DNA from: Sipunculus nudus | Taxonomy: Eukaryota > Annelida > Sipuncula > Golfingiida > Sipunculidae | Direction: 5' to 3' | NCBI GenBank assembly: GCA_026874595.1 | Contig: CM049321.1 | Span: 46,555,797-46,619,796, forward strand | DNA length: 64,000 nucleotides | Shown here: positions 60,801 through 64,000 of the stretch, one piece after another | How the letters are laid out: each line of letters starts with the position of its first letter | Position numbering within the stretch: the first letter of the stretch is position 1 | Made by a program: the position numbers and the translations under genes | Notes under the pieces: generated by a model | The model's input: only the letters and a program-made list of their open reading frames with translations | The model's database searches: none | Told to the model about the DNA's origin: nothing

Positions 60801-62097
60801 TAAATAAGCGAGTGCATTATAGTAATCATCCTGTCCGTCCACAAATTTGTTTCCGGATGATAACTCCAGTTTGGATACACATATGGATTTCATACTTATC
60901 ATATATATGGCCTACTACTAAAGCAAAATCCCTATTGATATTTTGGTTATGAGGTCACAGGTCCCACGTCTTTATAAAGATTGTGCATGCATCTAAAGCC
61001 AGGCCATTCATCCCAGACCTTCCATCGCAGGTTTTACCCACCACTCGGATTTAATCCAGGTTGGGTAAAATAGGTTTTACCCATGCTTTACCCATGTATT
61101 TATTCAGACCCGTATTTTCTCTATTTTTAGATATATAGCAGGATTTTAAAAAGAGTTTATTTTGTAATCTACACAGTTCAATTTAGAATGGATTCAGTGC
61201 ATCCTGGTCTTTGTTCTTTTTGAGTGAGAGCAGCTCCAATCACTGTTCTGGTGTAAGTTGATCGTACAATCCAAATGAAGGAAAATAAAAAGGACAAAGA
61301 TTTTCGAACAAGTGTCTACAAATCGCACACATTTAATGGTCTACTTGACATAATTAATAGGCGATCTCCCACATATTCAATAGTCAATCACATGCTGTGC
61401 TCGAAGCACCCTGTGAGAGAAAACATGTTTCTTAGCCTTCTCATGTCCTAAATGGTTGTGTAGTTTGGTGGGGGGAAAAATCCATAAGAACTGAACATGT
61501 TCAATAGAACCAGAAGAAGCAACATCAGTTTGAAGTTGTTTTATAAACTGCAAGAAACATCCCTAATGATAAGCCAAACATGAATTCAAGTGTACTAGAA
61601 AATGACTGCTTTCTGACTGGGGTGACGTTTTCAGAGCCAGTTCTCTTACAACCAAGATTAATAAAACGCATGTAAGATCCTCATGTATGATAAAACAGAA
61701 AAAAAATGCGAACAACCTAGTTCGCAAAACCATCGGGAAAGCCTGGGTGAAACCCTTGGTAAAACCCTTTAAAATACTTTTTACACAGGTTTTACCCACT
61801 GGGTCTGGTAAAATAAGTTTTATACTTGGTAAATGCGAACCATGATTTCAATTCAATAAGCGTGGCAGCACATTCACATGCATATCTTGTATCATGAAAC
61901 CAGTTAATCTTACCAGTCCCGTGTATATACCTATTGAGTGTTTATTAATGGCTAGCCCTGATGTGATATTATCACATGACTGAAATGAAGAGGAAGTTGT
62001 CCAAGTAACTTTTGTTATCCATGTACAACCTGATCATTTCTTGCCTTATGATGGTAGTGTTCAGTTTTTTTGCTTACTTTATTTATTTATATTTTAG
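60801..62097. other. Non-coding; scattered GGTTTTACCCA motifs; putative intron end
   Basis: GGTTTTACCCA or its inverse occurs several times at 61030-61100 and 61735-61830. The last ~100 bases are pyrimidine-rich and end in TATATTTTAG (AG 62096-62097), the likely acceptor of locus D. Confidence 0.45.
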
Positions 62098-62110
62098 GTA
62101 TGAATGCAGA

Positions 62111-63211
62111 ATGGATTCAGACAAGGTTATTCCTAAGGACCCAGATTTATTTATTAAAGAAGAAAAAGACCAGGAATATGAGAGCATCATGCGTACACCA
62201 TGGCAAACTGAAGAATACAGAATCATGGTTGATAATGAAAACTTCTTTAAATGTAAAGAGGAAAAAAATGATGATGCCAGATCGGTGACCGTTGACATTC
62301 CCGAGTGCAATGCTACACATGCAAAAGAGAAGACCAACGATTTTACAATACATGTAGCACATGTGATTCCTAATACTCTAGATGAAGAATCAGCTATATG
62401 TTCTATTAAATCAGAATATCCACACGATAAAAAAATGGCACCGAATGACACAGTCTTTGCATGTAACTTCTGTGAAGAGTATTTCCCTAAAGAGGAAACA
62501 TTAAGTAGCCATATAAAGAGCCACAAAAAGGAAAATTCAGGGTCTTCGGAACAACACAGATATGCTTTTGATTCAATTGAACTTGAACAATCCACCAAAA
62601 AACCAAATGAAGAAAAAATATTCAAATGTGAAGAATGTAGCAAATGTTTCTCTCGATTATATAATCTAAAAATGCACATCAGAATTCATTCTGGAGATAG
62701 ACCATTCATATGTGCACAATGTGGCAAATGTTTCTCTCGATCATATAGTCTGACTGTGCATAATAAAACTCATACTGGAGAAAAACCTTACATATGTGAA
62801 CAATGTGGCCAATGTTTCTTCAGCTCCCCCAATCTTTCTGCTCACCGGATGACTCATTCTGGGGAGAAACCATACAAATGTGAACAATGTGGCAAATGTT
62901 TCGGTCGATTATCTGGTCTAAAATTGCACAATAGAATTCACACTGGAGAGAAACCCTATAAATGTAAACAATGTGGCCAGTGTTTCTCGCGATTATTTTC
63001 TCTAACTACGCACAATAGAACTCATACTTCAGATAAGCCATATAAATGTAAACAATGTGATAAATGTTTCTCTCGATTATATTGTCTAACTGTGCACAAT
63101 AGAACTCATACTGGAGAAAAACCATTCAAATGTGAACTATGTGGCAAATGTTTCTCCAGATCATCCCGGCTTGCTTCTCACCTGAGGACTCATCCAGGGG
63201 AGAACCCGTAG
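62111..63211 (+). CDS. C2H2 zinc-finger protein, eight fingers (locus D)
   Basis: 366-residue frame from the ATG at 62111, 13 nt after the TATATTTTAG acceptor; the hydrophobic upstream extension of the frame is intron and not a signal peptide. The N-terminus (1-115) is acidic with psi-K-x-E sites at K16 (IKEE) and K100 (IKSE), and TIHVAHVI resembles TVHVSSVV of locus A, so the two are paralogues. Finger 1 (about 116-138) is divergent and isolated by a 32-residue linker. Fingers 2-8 are contiguous with TGEKPY/F or related linkers. Helix residues are monotonous (SRLY.L..H repeated), unlike the varied ones of locus A, suggesting internal duplication of fingers. The frame stops at TAG right after PGENP, exactly where a linker to finger 9 would continue. 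Probably a nuclear DNA-binding protein, but possibly a truncated allele of a longer ancestral gene. Confidence 0.78.
   Translation: MDSDKVIPKDPDLFIKEEKDQEYESIMRTPWQTEEYRIMVDNENFFKCKEEKNDDARSVTVDIPECNATHAKEKTNDFTIHVAHVIPNTLDEESAICSIKSEYPHDKKMAPNDTVFACNFCEEYFPKEETLSSHIKSHKKENSGSSEQHRYAFDSIELEQSTKKPNEEKIFKCEECSKCFSRLYNLKMHIRIHSGDRPFICAQCGKCFSRSYSLTVHNKTHTGEKPYICEQCGQCFFSSPNLSAHRMTHSGEKPYKCEQCGKCFGRLSGLKLHNRIHTGEKPYKCKQCGQCFSRLFSLTTHNRTHTSDKPYKCKQCDKCFSRLYCLTVHNRTHTGEKPFKCELCGKCFSRSSRLASHLRTHPGENP

Positions 63212-64000
<789 letters not shown>

Noticed and set aside
62012-62110. Hydrophobic N-terminal extension of ZNF-D resembling a membrane segment
   Set aside because: It is translation of the pyrimidine-rich intron end; the acceptor at 62096-62097 and the ATG at 62111 explain the start better.

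Overview
This is eukaryotic nuclear DNA, most likely from a marine mollusc and probably a bivalve. That is an inference. It rests on AT-rich sequence, genes preceded by good 3' splice sites, single-exon C2H2 zinc-finger and TRIM-NHL paralogues, a Gypsy LTR retrotransposon, and the GCTCAGCTGACTATAAGTCA...GTCCGTCCG repeat type I associate with marine invertebrate genomes. No prokaryotic, organellar or rRNA signal was seen.

Host genes. Four C2H2 zinc-finger loci lie on the + strand. Locus A (3055-4485) is intact with ten fingers. Locus B (about 11803-12835) is a multiply broken pseudogene. Locus C (21488-21754) is a two-finger remnant fused to unrelated DNA. Locus D (62111-63211) is open with eight fingers and is followed by a long decayed finger array that runs off the window. 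Two TRIM genes lie on the - strand: TRIM-2 (23995-25836) is intact at 613 aa (RING, two B-boxes, coiled coil, NHL-like propeller), and TRIM-1 (15162-17002) carries a frameshift and a nonsense codon in its RING/B-box part.

Duplication history. Zinc-finger loci A, B and C share 3' flanks, and A and B also share a TATA-plus-leader block upstream. The ZNF tail, the TRIM gene and a flanking block X were then duplicated together in tandem (about 12.8-21.5 kb against 21.5-28.2 kb). The junction is readable at 21526, inside a zinc-finger codon array. About 2.4 kb present only in the first unit holds a large inverted repeat and a possible RING remnant.

Mobile DNA. From 28.7 to 48 kb there is a tRNA-derived SINE, several TIR-bounded MITEs (30753-31238, 34484-35241, 43553-45117, 46116-46774), a 5'-truncated LINE and many (TA)n tracts. 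A nearly complete Gypsy element lies on the - strand at 35444-41369: 335-bp LTRs with three differences, a tRNA-Leu primer site, a polypurine tract, a convincing -1 frameshift signal between gag and pol, and three disabling lesions. A degraded SWIM/YqaJ-type coding remnant is at 48.3-49.1 kb. From 52.2 to about 60.8 kb is a nest of non-coding elements that look Helitron/Helentron-derived: a split host copy, two head-to-tail 2.5-kb copies, and two further elements inserted in the second of these.

The supported coding genes are the two zinc-finger proteins (A, D) and TRIM-2. The rest is pseudogenes, transposable elements or DNA without a recognised function.
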